Source: Eubacterium sp. UBA3782 (GTDB lineage Bacteria; Bacillota; Clostridia; Lachnospirales; Lachnospiraceae). Taken from it: DNA of 9,249 bases. The notes beneath the pieces are model-generated. The model made no database searches, was not told where the DNA came from, and saw only the letters and a list, made by a program, of their open reading frames with translations. Of the stretch, positions 1 through 7,322 are shown in pieces. Made by a program: the position numbers and the translations under genes. Position 1 is the stretch's first letter; each line of letters starts with the position of its first letter. The stretch lies in NCBI GenBank assembly GCA_002368795.1, contig DFFG01000063.1, positions 21,311 to 30,559 on the forward strand. The letters run 5' to 3'.

Positions 1-345
1 ACCATGCAGTACATCAAGTGCGACGTCTCCACCATCTGCCTTGGCATGGCAGCCAGCATGGGCGCCTTCCTGCTTGCAGGAGGAACCAAGGGCAAGCGTC
101 TTGCGCTTCCCAATGCAGAGATCATGATCCATCAGCCCTCCGGCGGAGCCCAGGGCAAGGCCTCCGATATCGAGATCGTGGCGGAGCAGATCCTGAAGAT
201 CAAGAGAAAACTGAACGAGATCCTGGCGGCCAATACCGGACAGCCGCTGGAGAAGGTCACCCGTGATACCGAGCTGGACAATTATATGACAGCGGAGGAA
301 GCAATGGCATACGGGCTGATCGATAACGTGATAACAAGCAGATAA
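1..345 (+). CDS. clpP: ATP-dependent Clp protease proteolytic subunit ClpP, C-terminal part (5' truncated by window)
   Basis: ClpP is the serine peptidase that forms the double-heptamer chamber degrading substrates unfolded by ClpX (or ClpC/ClpA) in the cytoplasm. The reading frame is open from base 1, so the gene begins upstream and 114 C-terminal residues are visible; E. coli ClpP is 207 residues, so roughly the first 80-90 are missing. The catalytic triad is complete: Ser19 of the fragment in the GMAASMGAF motif, His44 in MIHQPSGG, and Asp93 in DTELDNYM. The Ser-His (25) and Ser-Asp (74) spacings equal those of E. coli (S111, H136, D185). The C-terminus ends a few residues after the conserved EAxxYGLID segment, as is usual. 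An 87-base gap with a strong inverted repeat separates it from clpX. The internal ATG at base 4 is only the first Met in view, not the start. Confidence 0.97.
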   Translation, partial: TMQYIKCDVSTICLGMAASMGAFLLAGGTKGKRLALPNAEIMIHQPSGGAQGKASDIEIVAEQILKIKRKLNEILAANTGQPLEKVTRDTELDNYMTAEEAMAYGLIDNVITSR

Positions 346-358
346 GGTTGAAATGCGT

Positions 359-411
359 AAAGGGTGTTCCAAAAATGCCGCAGGAGAGCAGGTGTTTTTG
401 CAGCGCCCTTT
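359..411 (+). terminator. Long imperfect inverted repeat with T-run between clpP and clpX (candidate terminator/attenuator)
   Basis: The arms 359-366 (AAAGGGTG) and 404-411 (CGCCCTTT) pair over 8 positions with one G-U. Next come T367-G403 and T368-A402, a C-C mismatch (369/401), then CAAAAA (370-375) against TTTTTG (395-400). Two G-U pairs and CC/GG (378-379 with 391-392) extend the stem around a short purine-rich loop. The right arm runs into TTTTT (409-413), the form of a Rho-independent terminator, with a complementary A-run on the left arm. It begins 13 bases after the clpP stop and ends 21 bases before the clpX ATG. A full terminator here would leave clpX without an obvious promoter, so partial read-through, RNA processing or mRNA 3'-end protection are alternatives. 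The structure is seen directly; the role is inferred. Confidence 0.65.
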
Positions 412-432
412 TTCAAGAAAAGCGAGGTAAGA

Positions 433-1728
433 ATGGCCGGAAAGAATGACCAGAAAGTCAGATGTTCCTTCTGCGGCAAATCGGAGGATCAGGTGAGAAA
501 ACTGATCGCCGGACCCGGAGGGGCCTACATCTGCGACGAATGCATCACGATCTGTGCAGAGATCATCGATGAGGAATTCCGCGAGCCGCTCTCCATGGGC
601 GAGGAGATCAATCTCATGAAGCCGATGGAGATCAGCGAGTTCCTGGACGGATACGTGATCGGACAGACCGATCCAAAGAAGGTGCTGTCTGTTGCTGTTT
701 ACAATCATTACAAGAGGATCCTGTCTTCGGCAGTCACCGATGTGGAGCTGCAGAAGAGCAACATCCTCATGCTGGGCCCGACCGGTTCCGGCAAGACGCT
801 GCTGGCCCAGACCCTGGCCAGGATGCTGAACGTACCCTTCGCCATCGCGGATGCCACGACTCTGACAGAGGCCGGCTACGTGGGTGAGGACGTGGAGAAC
901 ATCCTGCTGAAGCTGATCCAGGCGGCAGATTACGATGTGGAGCGTGCAGAGCACGGTATTGTCTACATCGACGAGATCGACAAGATCACGAGAAAATCTG
1001 AGAATCCTTCGATCACCCGTGATGTTTCCGGTGAAGGCGTCCAGCAGGCATTGCTGAAGATGCTTGAGGGCACGGTGGCAAACGTTCCGCCCCAGGGCGG
1101 CAGAAAGCACCCGCACCAGGAATTCATCCAGATCGATACGACCAACATCCTCTTTATCTGCGGCGGTGCGTTTGAAGGCCTTGCCTCGATTATCGAGCGG
1201 CGCAAGGATACCAAGGGCATCGGTTTTGACGCCGATCTGGGCGTCCGCAAGGAAGAGGAGATCGGTCAAGTCCTCCGGGAGGTCATGCCCGAGGATCTGG
1301 TCAAATATGGCCTGATCCCTGAATTTGTCGGCCGTGTGCCGATCGTCGTTACCCTGGACGGACTGGACGAGGAGGCGCTGGTCCGCATCCTGAAGGAGCC
1401 CAAAAACTCTCTGGTGAAGCAGTACGCCAAGCTTCTGGAGCTGGACGGCGTGGAGCTTTCCTTTGACGACGATGCTCTGGCAGCCATGGCCAGAAGAGCG
1501 ATGAAGATCAAGACCGGAGCCAGAGGACTTCGGGCGATCATGGAGCAGACCATGATGGAAGTCATGTATCAGGCTCCTTCCGACAACACGATCCGCGCAT
1601 GCCGGATCACCTATGACGAGGCCGCCGACCAGCTGAAGCCGGAGCTTACCCATGGGGAGCCCAAGCCTGTGCCGCGGCGGAATATGAAGCCGAAGAAATC
1701 GCGGAGCGGGCGGTATCAGCCTGCATAA
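433..1728 (+). CDS. clpX: ATP-dependent Clp protease ATP-binding subunit ClpX
   Basis: ClpX is the hexameric AAA+ unfoldase that recognises tagged substrates and feeds them to ClpP. It has 431 residues; E. coli ClpX has 424. The N-terminal zinc-binding domain has Cys11, Cys14, Cys34 and Cys37. The AAA+ core has Walker A GPTGSGKT at 115-122, the pore loop GYVG, Walker B with DEID at 180-183, an RKH loop in GGRKHPHQ, the ClpP-contacting IGF loop in KGIGFDA, an arginine-finger segment IPEFVGR, and sensor 2 GARGL at 362-366. The tail after about residue 400 is basic and proline-rich. The ATG at 433 is chosen because GAGGT (424-428) precedes it and the zinc finger then starts at the usual place. 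An in-frame GTG at 364 would add 23 non-homologous residues and lies inside the inverted repeat. clpP upstream and lon 45 bases downstream suggest a shared protein-turnover transcript. Confidence 0.98.
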   Translation: MAGKNDQKVRCSFCGKSEDQVRKLIAGPGGAYICDECITICAEIIDEEFREPLSMGEEINLMKPMEISEFLDGYVIGQTDPKKVLSVAVYNHYKRILSSAVTDVELQKSNILMLGPTGSGKTLLAQTLARMLNVPFAIADATTLTEAGYVGEDVENILLKLIQAADYDVERAEHGIVYIDEIDKITRKSENPSITRDVSGEGVQQALLKMLEGTVANVPPQGGRKHPHQEFIQIDTTNILFICGGAFEGLASIIERRKDTKGIGFDADLGVRKEEEIGQVLREVMPEDLVKYGLIPEFVGRVPIVVTLDGLDEEALVRILKEPKNSLVKQYAKLLELDGVELSFDDDALAAMARRAMKIKTGARGLRAIMEQTMMEVMYQAPSDNTIRACRITYDEAADQLKPELTHGEPKPVPRRNMKPKKSRSGRYQPA

Positions 1729-1773
1729 GACCATCCGGAACAGCCGCGCATCCGGCGCCAGATTGGAGAGCAA

Positions 1774-4095
1774 ATGAGCGAAAATATGCTTGTGCTGCCA
1801 GCAGTGGCACTGAGAGGGATCACGATCCTTCCTGATATGGTAATACACTTTGAGGTCAGCCGGCCAAAGTCGATCAATGCGGTCAACGAGGCCATGCTGC
1901 GCGATCAGAAGGTCTTTCTGGTCACGCAGAGAGAGACTGCTGTCATGGAGCCGACCCTGGACGATCTTTATACGGTGGGGACGATCTCAGTGATCAAGCA
2001 GGTGGTCAAGCTTCCCAAGGGCGTTCTGCGCATTCTGGCGGAGGGCATTGAGCGGGCGGAGCTTTTGGATTTCACAGAGTCCGAATCGCTGCTGCGTGCA
2101 GAGATCCGCACCTTTGACCGGGATGCCATGCCGCCGATCGATGCGATCCACCGGAAAGCCATGCTCGACAATCTCCGCGACCTGTTCCGGAATTATTCCA
2201 CTACGGTCCAGAAGGTCAGCCGGGAGCTGCAGGGGCAGTTCCTGGATATCGACGATCTGGAATACATGGTGGATCAGATCTGCATCAACCTGACCGTCTC
2301 CTACAAGCAGCAGCAAAGGCTCCTGTCCGCCGCAGACCTGGCGGAGCGATATATGGTTCTTTGCGAGATGCTGGAAAACGAGATGGAGGTCTGGAATATC
2401 CGCGCCGAGCTGCAGACCGCAGTGCAGGCCCGGATCGACAAAAATCAGAGGGAGTATATCCTGCGGGAGCAGCTGAAAGAGATCCGGGAGGAGCTGGGCG
2501 ACGACAACGTCCAGTCGGATATCGACCGTTTCCGGGAAAAAACAGCGGCCCTGAAGGCCCCGAAGGAGGTAAAGGATACCCTTTACGAGGAGATCCGGCG
2601 CTTTGAGAATGTGGTCGGCAATCCTTCGGAAAGCGGTGTGATCCGTGGGTATATCGAGACGCTGCTTGGCCTGCCCTGGGACAAGATGACCAGGGATAAC
2701 CGGAACATCAGCAAGGCCAGAGCGGTGCTGGAGGCAGATCATTATGGTCTGGAAAAGGTAAAGGAGCGTATCCTGGAGTATCTGGCCGTCCGTCTGGCGA
2801 CCAGCAAGGGCGATGCGCCGATCCTGTGTCTGGTGGGGCCTCCGGGAACCGGCAAGACATCGATCTCCAAGTCCATCGCAAAGGCTCTGAACAAGAATTA
2901 TGTGCGTATCAGCCTTGGCGGTGTGCGCGATGAGGCGGAGATCCGCGGTCACAGGCGCACCTATATCGGCGCCATGCCCGGAAGGATCGCCCAGGGACTG
3001 CATCAGGCAAAGGCAAAGAATCCGCTGATGCTTCTCGATGAGATCGACAAGACGAGCAGCGACTACCGGGGCGATATCGCATCTGCCCTTCTGGAGGTGC
3101 TCGATCCCGAGGAAAACAGCCATTTTGCCGACCATTATGTGGAGGTGCCCATCGACCTGTCCGAGGTGCTTTTTATTGCCACGGCCAACGATGTGCAGGG
3201 CATCCCGCGGCCGCTTCTTGACCGCATGGAGCTCATCGAGATCAACAGCTATACCGAGAACGAGAAGCTTCACATTGCAAAGGAACACCTGATTCCCAAG
3301 CAGATCCGGGCAAACGGGCTGAAGCCGGGACAGATCTCGATCGCCGATGATGCCATCGAGGCGATCACGACAAAATATACAAAGGAAGCCGGCGTTCGTT
3401 CGCTGGAGCGCCAGATCAGCCGGATCTGCCGCAAAACGGCTCTGCAGATCCAGGAAAAGGGTGAAAAGACCGTTGCTGTTACGGCGGAAAACCTGGCGGA
3501 TTTCCTGGGCAGAGGACGCTACAGCGTCAATATGGCCAACCCGAAGCCGGAGATCGGCATCACCCGGGGCCTTGCCTGGACCAGCGTCGGCGGCGATACC
3601 CTGGAGATCGAGGTCAACATCATGCCCGGCAAGGGTGAGTTCATGCTGACCGGACAGCTGGGCGATGTCATGAAGGAATCCGCCCAGACCGGTATCAGCT
3701 ATATCAGGTCCGTGGCATCCGATTACGGCATCGAGGATGACTTCTTCCGGAAAAACGACATCCATATCCATATCCCGGAGGGCGCGGTGCCGAAGGACGG
3801 CCCCTCTGCCGGAATCACGATGGCGACCGCCATGCTGTCCGCAGTCACCAGGACACCTGTGCGCGCAGACGTGGCGATGACCGGCGAGATCACCCTGCGG
3901 GGACGTGTCCTGCCGATCGGCGGCCTGAAGGAAAAGCTTCTGGCAGCAAAGAAGGCCGGAATCACCACCGTTCTTGTGCCCGAGCGCAACCGCCCGGATG
4001 TGGCCGAGATGGATGCAGAGATCACGGACGGACTGGAGATCCTGTACGTGGAGACCATGGCAGAAGTGCTGAAGACAGCCTTTGTTGCCGGTTAG
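1774..4095 (+). CDS. lon: ATP-dependent serine protease Lon (LonA type)
   Basis: Lon is a cytoplasmic homo-hexameric protease that degrades misfolded and short-lived regulatory proteins. It carries its unfoldase and peptidase on one chain. The 773 residues match the family (E. coli 784, B. subtilis LonA 774). The N-terminal substrate-binding domain begins LPAVALRGITILPDMVIHFEV and is followed by a charged helical linker (about 190-270). The AAA+ module has Walker A GPPGTGKT at 355-362 and Walker B LLDEID at 420-425. The C-terminal protease domain has the Ser-Lys dyad: Ser678 in PKDGPSAG and Lys721 in GGLKEKLL. It has no membrane segment, so it is LonA and not LonB. The start ATG has GGAG at 1765-1768 five bases upstream. 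It lies between clpX and engB, an arrangement common in Firmicutes. A long open frame on the opposite strand is a by-product of codon bias. Confidence 0.98.
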   Translation: MSENMLVLPAVALRGITILPDMVIHFEVSRPKSINAVNEAMLRDQKVFLVTQRETAVMEPTLDDLYTVGTISVIKQVVKLPKGVLRILAEGIERAELLDFTESESLLRAEIRTFDRDAMPPIDAIHRKAMLDNLRDLFRNYSTTVQKVSRELQGQFLDIDDLEYMVDQICINLTVSYKQQQRLLSAADLAERYMVLCEMLENEMEVWNIRAELQTAVQARIDKNQREYILREQLKEIREELGDDNVQSDIDRFREKTAALKAPKEVKDTLYEEIRRFENVVGNPSESGVIRGYIETLLGLPWDKMTRDNRNISKARAVLEADHYGLEKVKERILEYLAVRLATSKGDAPILCLVGPPGTGKTSISKSIAKALNKNYVRISLGGVRDEAEIRGHRRTYIGAMPGRIAQGLHQAKAKNPLMLLDEIDKTSSDYRGDIASALLEVLDPEENSHFADHYVEVPIDLSEVLFIATANDVQGIPRPLLDRMELIEINSYTENEKLHIAKEHLIPKQIRANGLKPGQISIADDAIEAITTKYTKEAGVRSLERQISRICRKTALQIQEKGEKTVAVTAENLADFLGRGRYSVNMANPKPEIGITRGLAWTSVGGDTLEIEVNIMPGKGEFMLTGQLGDVMKESAQTGISYIRSVASDYGIEDDFFRKNDIHIHIPEGAVPKDGPSAGITMATAMLSAVTRTPVRADVAMTGEITLRGRVLPIGGLKEKLLAAKKAGITTVLVPERNRPDVAEMDAEITDGLEILYVETMAEVLKTAFVAG

Positions 4096-4123
4096 ACCAT
4101 CATACGAGAAGGACGAAAAATAC

Positions 4124-4708
4124 ATGATCATAAAATCAGCTTCTCTGGACATCGTCTGCGGGGTGACGAGCACCCTGCCGGATACCGGCCGGCCGGAGAT
4201 CGCCTTTGCGGGAAAATCCAACGTCGGGAAATCCTCGCTGATCAACGGTCTGATGAACCGGAAGGCGCTGGCAAGGACGAGCGCGCAGCCGGGGAAGACA
4301 CAGACCATCAATTTCTATCTGGTAAACGAGACGTTCTACCTGGTGGACCTGCCCGGCTACGGATATACGACAGCATCTGTGGCCGTACGGGAATCCTGGG
4401 GCAGGATGATCGAGGAATATCTGCACACCTCAGAGAACCTGAAGGCGGTATTTTTGCTGCTGGATATCCGGCACGAGCCATCCGCCAACGATGTGCAGAT
4501 GTATAACTGGATCCTGGAGATGGGATATCAGCCGGTCATCATCGCTACAAAACTTGACAAGATCAAAAGAAGCCAGGTGCAAAAGCAGCTGAAGCTGATC
4601 CGCACCACCCTCGGCATGAGTGCCGCCGAGGGCCGCATCTTTCCCTATTCGGCCCAGACAAAGGACGGAAGAGACCAGATCTGGGACTATATGGAGACGC
4701 TGCTCTGA
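4124..4708 (+). CDS. engB: Ribosome biogenesis GTP-binding protein EngB (YsxC/YihA)
   Basis: EngB is a TRAFAC-class GTPase that binds the 50S precursor and is needed for late large-subunit assembly; it is essential in B. subtilis. It has 194 residues, against about 195 for B. subtilis YsxC. The GTPase motifs are all present: G1 GKSNVGKS at 30-37, the switch I region GKTQTINFY, G3 DLPGYG at 75-80, G4 TKLDK at 142-146, and a G5-like SAQ at 176-178. The ATG at 4124 is chosen because GAGAAGGA (4106-4113) lies ten bases upstream and the family normally starts only about 25-30 residues before the P-loop. An in-frame TTG at 4082 would overlap the end of lon and has no family support. It follows lon by 28 bases and is probably co-transcribed with it. 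Confidence 0.97.
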   Translation: MIIKSASLDIVCGVTSTLPDTGRPEIAFAGKSNVGKSSLINGLMNRKALARTSAQPGKTQTINFYLVNETFYLVDLPGYGYTTASVAVRESWGRMIEEYLHTSENLKAVFLLLDIRHEPSANDVQMYNWILEMGYQPVIIATKLDKIKRSQVQKQLKLIRTTLGMSAAEGRIFPYSAQTKDGRDQIWDYMETLL

Positions 4709-4777
4709 GCCGGGCAGCAGCCGGGAAAAGAGCAGTACGGCCAGCAGAGACCGGAAAGCAAAAGAGGACAGGTACGC

Positions 4778-5635
4778 ATGAGTATCATAAAAACCGATAA
4801 GGTCAGTTTCGATTATCTCATCTATGGCGACGAGGGACAGGAGCCCGAGGTCAACCATGCGGTGATCAACGTCAGCATTGATGTGCGCCCGGGCAAGTTT
4901 ATCGCCATCCTGGGCCACAACGGCAGCGGCAAGTCGACATTTGCAAAGCATCTGAATGCCCTGCTTCTGCCGACGGAAGGAACCGTGTGGGTGAACGGCA
5001 TCGACACGAAGGACGAATCCAGAACACTGGAGATCCGTCAGAGTGCAGGCATGGTCTTCCAGAATCCCGACAACCAGATCGTTGCCTCCGTGGTGGAGGA
5101 GGACGTGGGATTTGGCCCTGAAAATATGGGCGTTCCCACCGAGAAGATCTGGAAACGGGTGGATGAAGCCCTGCAGAAGACCGGAATGACAGCCTACCGC
5201 CAGCATTCCCCGAACCGGCTTTCCGGCGGACAGAAGCAGCGGGTGGCGATCGCCGGTGTCATGGCCATGCGGCCCAAATGCATCGTCATGGACGAGCCGA
5301 CCGCCATGCTGGATCCCAACGGCCGGAAAGAGGTGCTGGAGGCGGTGCGTGAGCTGAACAAGGCCGAGGGCGTCACCGTTATCCTGATCACCCACTATAT
5401 GGAGGAGGTCATCGGTGCGGATCACATCTTTGTCATGAATGACGGAGAGGTGGTCATGGAGGGCAATCCCCGGATGATCTTTTCCCAGGTCGAAAAGCTG
5501 CAGGAGCTTCGGCTGGACGTCCCCCATGTGACCCAGCTGGCGTATGCGCTGAAAAAAGAAGGCCTGGATATCCCGGACGGGATCCTTACGACCGATGAAC
5601 TGGCAGATGCGCTGATGCGCATCAGAAAAGAGTGA
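4778..5635 (+). CDS. ecfA1: Energy-coupling factor transporter ATP-binding protein EcfA1
   Basis: EcfA1 is one of two ABC ATPases that power ECF-type vitamin and micronutrient importers, working at the inner face of the membrane with EcfA2 and EcfT. It has 285 residues. Visible motifs are Walker A GHNGSGKS at 46-53, Q-loop Gln95 in VFQNPDNQ, the ABC signature LSGGQ at 148-152, Walker B with Asp172-Glu173-Pro174, the D-loop AMLDP, and the switch His206 in ILITHYMEE. The FQNPDNQIV Q-loop is typical of EcfA1 rather than EcfA2. The C-terminal tail of about 60 residues fits the EcfA dimerisation region. GAGGA (4764-4768) sits nine bases before the ATG. A 69-base purine-rich gap separates it from engB, with no clear promoter or terminator. 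Its stop codon lies two bases before the ecfA2 ATG. Confidence 0.95.
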   Translation: MSIIKTDKVSFDYLIYGDEGQEPEVNHAVINVSIDVRPGKFIAILGHNGSGKSTFAKHLNALLLPTEGTVWVNGIDTKDESRTLEIRQSAGMVFQNPDNQIVASVVEEDVGFGPENMGVPTEKIWKRVDEALQKTGMTAYRQHSPNRLSGGQKQRVAIAGVMAMRPKCIVMDEPTAMLDPNGRKEVLEAVRELNKAEGVTVILITHYMEEVIGADHIFVMNDGEVVMEGNPRMIFSQVEKLQELRLDVPHVTQLAYALKKEGLDIPDGILTTDELADALMRIRKE

Positions 5636-5637
5636 CT

Positions 5638-6486
5638 ATGTCGATCCGATTAGAGCACGTGACCTATACATACAGCCCAGGCACAGCATACGAGATGCAT
5701 GCCCTGCGCGACGTTTCCCTGGAGATCCCAAAAGGGCAGTTCGTCGGCATCATCGGCCATACCGGCAGCGGAAAATCAACGCTGATCCAGCATTTCAACG
5801 GCCTGATGAAGCCCACCAGCGGACATGTCTTCTACGATGGCGAGGATATCTGGGGCGAAAAGTATGACCGCAGAAAGCTGCGGTTCCATGTGGGGCTGGT
5901 CTTCCAGTATCCGGAATATCAGCTGTTCGAGACCGACGTGATCACCGATGTGTGCTTCGGCCCGAAGAACCAGGGCCTTTCGCCGGACGAATGCCGGGAG
6001 CGGGCCGTGGAAGCCCTCCGGATCGTCGGCATCAAGGAGAAAAATTTCAAAAAGTCGCCCTTCGAGCTGTCCGGCGGCCAGAAGAGAAGAGTTGCCATTG
6101 CCGGTGTGCTGGCCATGAACCCGGATATGCTGGTGCTGGATGAGCCCACGGCAGGACTGGATCCTAAGGGGCGCGACGAGATCCTGGACCGGCTTTCTGT
6201 CCTGCAGGAGGAGCGGAAGATCACCATCGCGCTGGTCTCCCACAGCATGGAGGATGTCGCCCGATATGTCGAGCGGCTCATCGTAATGAACAAAGGTGAG
6301 AAAGCCTTCGACGATACCCCGCGCAATGTATTTGCTCATTACAAAGAGCTGGAGGAGATGGGCCTTGCCGCGCCGCAGATGACCTACATCATGCATGCAC
6401 TGGCTGAGCGCGGGCTGAAGGTGGATACGCAGGCGACAACGATCGAGGAAGCAAAGCGCTCTATTCTGCAGGCGCTGGAAGGATGA
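5638..6486 (+). CDS. ecfA2: Energy-coupling factor transporter ATP-binding protein EcfA2
   Basis: EcfA2 is the second, non-identical ABC ATPase of the ECF module and pairs with EcfA1 beneath EcfT. It has 282 residues. Motifs are Walker A GHTGSGKS at 39-46 (loop Gly at 40), Q-loop Gln90 in VFQYPEYQLFE (an EcfA2 hallmark), signature LSGGQ at 144-148, Walker B with Asp168-Glu169-Pro170, and switch His202 in ALVSHSMED. The ATG at 5638 is chosen because SIRLEHVTYTY then begins as in the family and an A/G-rich weak Shine-Dalgarno (5625-5632) lies five bases upstream. A GTG at 5632 overlapping the ecfA1 stop would add only two residues and cannot be excluded. The two-base gap and weak ribosome site suggest translational coupling to ecfA1. 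ecfT follows 10 bases after the stop. Confidence 0.95.
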   Translation: MSIRLEHVTYTYSPGTAYEMHALRDVSLEIPKGQFVGIIGHTGSGKSTLIQHFNGLMKPTSGHVFYDGEDIWGEKYDRRKLRFHVGLVFQYPEYQLFETDVITDVCFGPKNQGLSPDECRERAVEALRIVGIKEKNFKKSPFELSGGQKRRVAIAGVLAMNPDMLVLDEPTAGLDPKGRDEILDRLSVLQEERKITIALVSHSMEDVARYVERLIVMNKGEKAFDDTPRNVFAHYKELEEMGLAAPQMTYIMHALAERGLKVDTQATTIEEAKRSILQALEG

Positions 6487-6496
6487 TAAAGAGGTC

Positions 6497-7300
6497 ATGA
6501 TAAGAGATATTACAATCGGCCAGTACTATCCTGCAGATTCCATTCTGCACAGACTGGACCCAAGAGTAAAATTTATCGGGACGGTCGTCTACATCGCTTC
6601 CCTGTTTATCTTCCGGTCCTGGGGCTATGTTCTGGGAGCCATATTTCTGATCAGCATGATCAGCCTGTCCAAGGTGCCGTTTTCCTTCATGGTGAAGGGC
6701 CTCAAGGCGGTCTGGATCCTGCTCGTCTTTACCATGGTTCTGAACATGTTTCTGACCCAGGGTGAGGTGATCTGGTCCTGGGGCATGCTTAAAATAACAC
6801 GGGAAGGCATCCAGACCGCCGCAAAAATGGCGATCCGGCTGGTCTTCCTGATCATTGGCGCATCCCTCATGACGCTGACCACCACGCCAAACAAGCTGAC
6901 AGACGGCATGGAATCTCTGTTTGGCCCCTTAAAGAAGATCGGTGTGCCCGTGCATGAGATCGCCATGATGATGTCCATCGCCCTCAGGTTTATTCCGATC
7001 CTGATGGAGGAGACGGACAAGATCATGAAGGCCCAGATGGCAAGGGGAGCCGACTTTGAGAGCGGCGGCCTGCTGAAAAGGGTAAGAGCCATGGTGCCGC
7101 TCCTTGTGCCGCTGTTTGTCTCTGCTTTCCGCAGAGCCAATGATCTGGCTCTTGCCATGGAAGCCAGATGCTATCATGGCGGAGACGGCCGCACGCAGAT
7201 GAAGCCGCTTCGGTATGAGCGAAGAGACTGGATCGCCTACCTGATCCTGGCACTCTACCTTGGCGCATCGATCGCGATCCGGGTGATTTTTAAATGGTAA
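6497..7300 (+). CDS. ecfT: Energy-coupling factor transporter transmembrane protein EcfT
   Basis: EcfT is the membrane scaffold that couples ATP hydrolysis by EcfA1/EcfA2 to movement of the substrate-binding S component. It has 267 residues. The start MIRDITIGQYYPADSILHRLDPR is typical of Firmicute EcfT and fixes the start codon. Hydrophobic segments lie near 26-40, 44-58, 70-87, 112-128, 155-170, 198-212 and 245-264, though some may be coupling helices. The two Ala-Arg coupling motifs that contact the ATPases are visible: ARG at 182-184 (MARGADFESGG) and AR at 223-224 (MEARCYHGG). The ribosome site is odd. AAAGAGG (6488-6494) is only two bases from the ATG, and a second purine run GGAAGGA (about 6477-6483) overlaps the ecfA2 end 13 bases away, so coupling to ecfA2 translation is likely. 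No S-component gene is adjacent, which fits a shared group II module. Confidence 0.95.
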   Translation: MIRDITIGQYYPADSILHRLDPRVKFIGTVVYIASLFIFRSWGYVLGAIFLISMISLSKVPFSFMVKGLKAVWILLVFTMVLNMFLTQGEVIWSWGMLKITREGIQTAAKMAIRLVFLIIGASLMTLTTTPNKLTDGMESLFGPLKKIGVPVHEIAMMMSIALRFIPILMEETDKIMKAQMARGADFESGGLLKRVRAMVPLLVPLFVSAFRRANDLALAMEARCYHGGDGRTQMKPLRYERRDWIAYLILALYLGASIAIRVIFKW

Positions 7301-7322
7301 CGATCTGTCAGGGAGAGCAGCC

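Noticed and set aside
364..432. GTG start giving ClpX 23 extra residues
   Set aside because: The GTG lies inside the inverted repeat, the extra residues do not resemble ClpX, and the ATG at 433 has its own ribosome site and the normal distance to the zinc finger.
1987..4311. Open frame of 774 codons on the - strand opposite lon
   Set aside because: It mirrors the lon frame across almost its whole length, has a composition rich in His, Leu, Asp and Gly with no family motif, and similar long antisense frames lie opposite the ecf genes. This is a by-product of GC-rich codon bias; lon itself has every catalytic motif.
4554..4582. TTGACA inside engB as a promoter for the ecf genes
   Set aside because: The hexamer encodes part of the conserved TKLDK GTPase motif, and the sequence 17 bases downstream (GTGCAA) is not a -10 box.
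4714..4759. Imperfect tandem purine-rich repeat (CAGCAG...CCGG-AAA twice) between engB and ecfA1
   Set aside because: The two copies differ in length and in several bases. In a short purine-rich spacer this is not distinguishable from chance.
4430..5527. Open frame of 365 codons on the - strand across engB and ecfA1
   Set aside because: It crosses two well-supported + strand genes, has no recognisable domain and no ribosome site in a sensible place. It is a shadow of codon bias.
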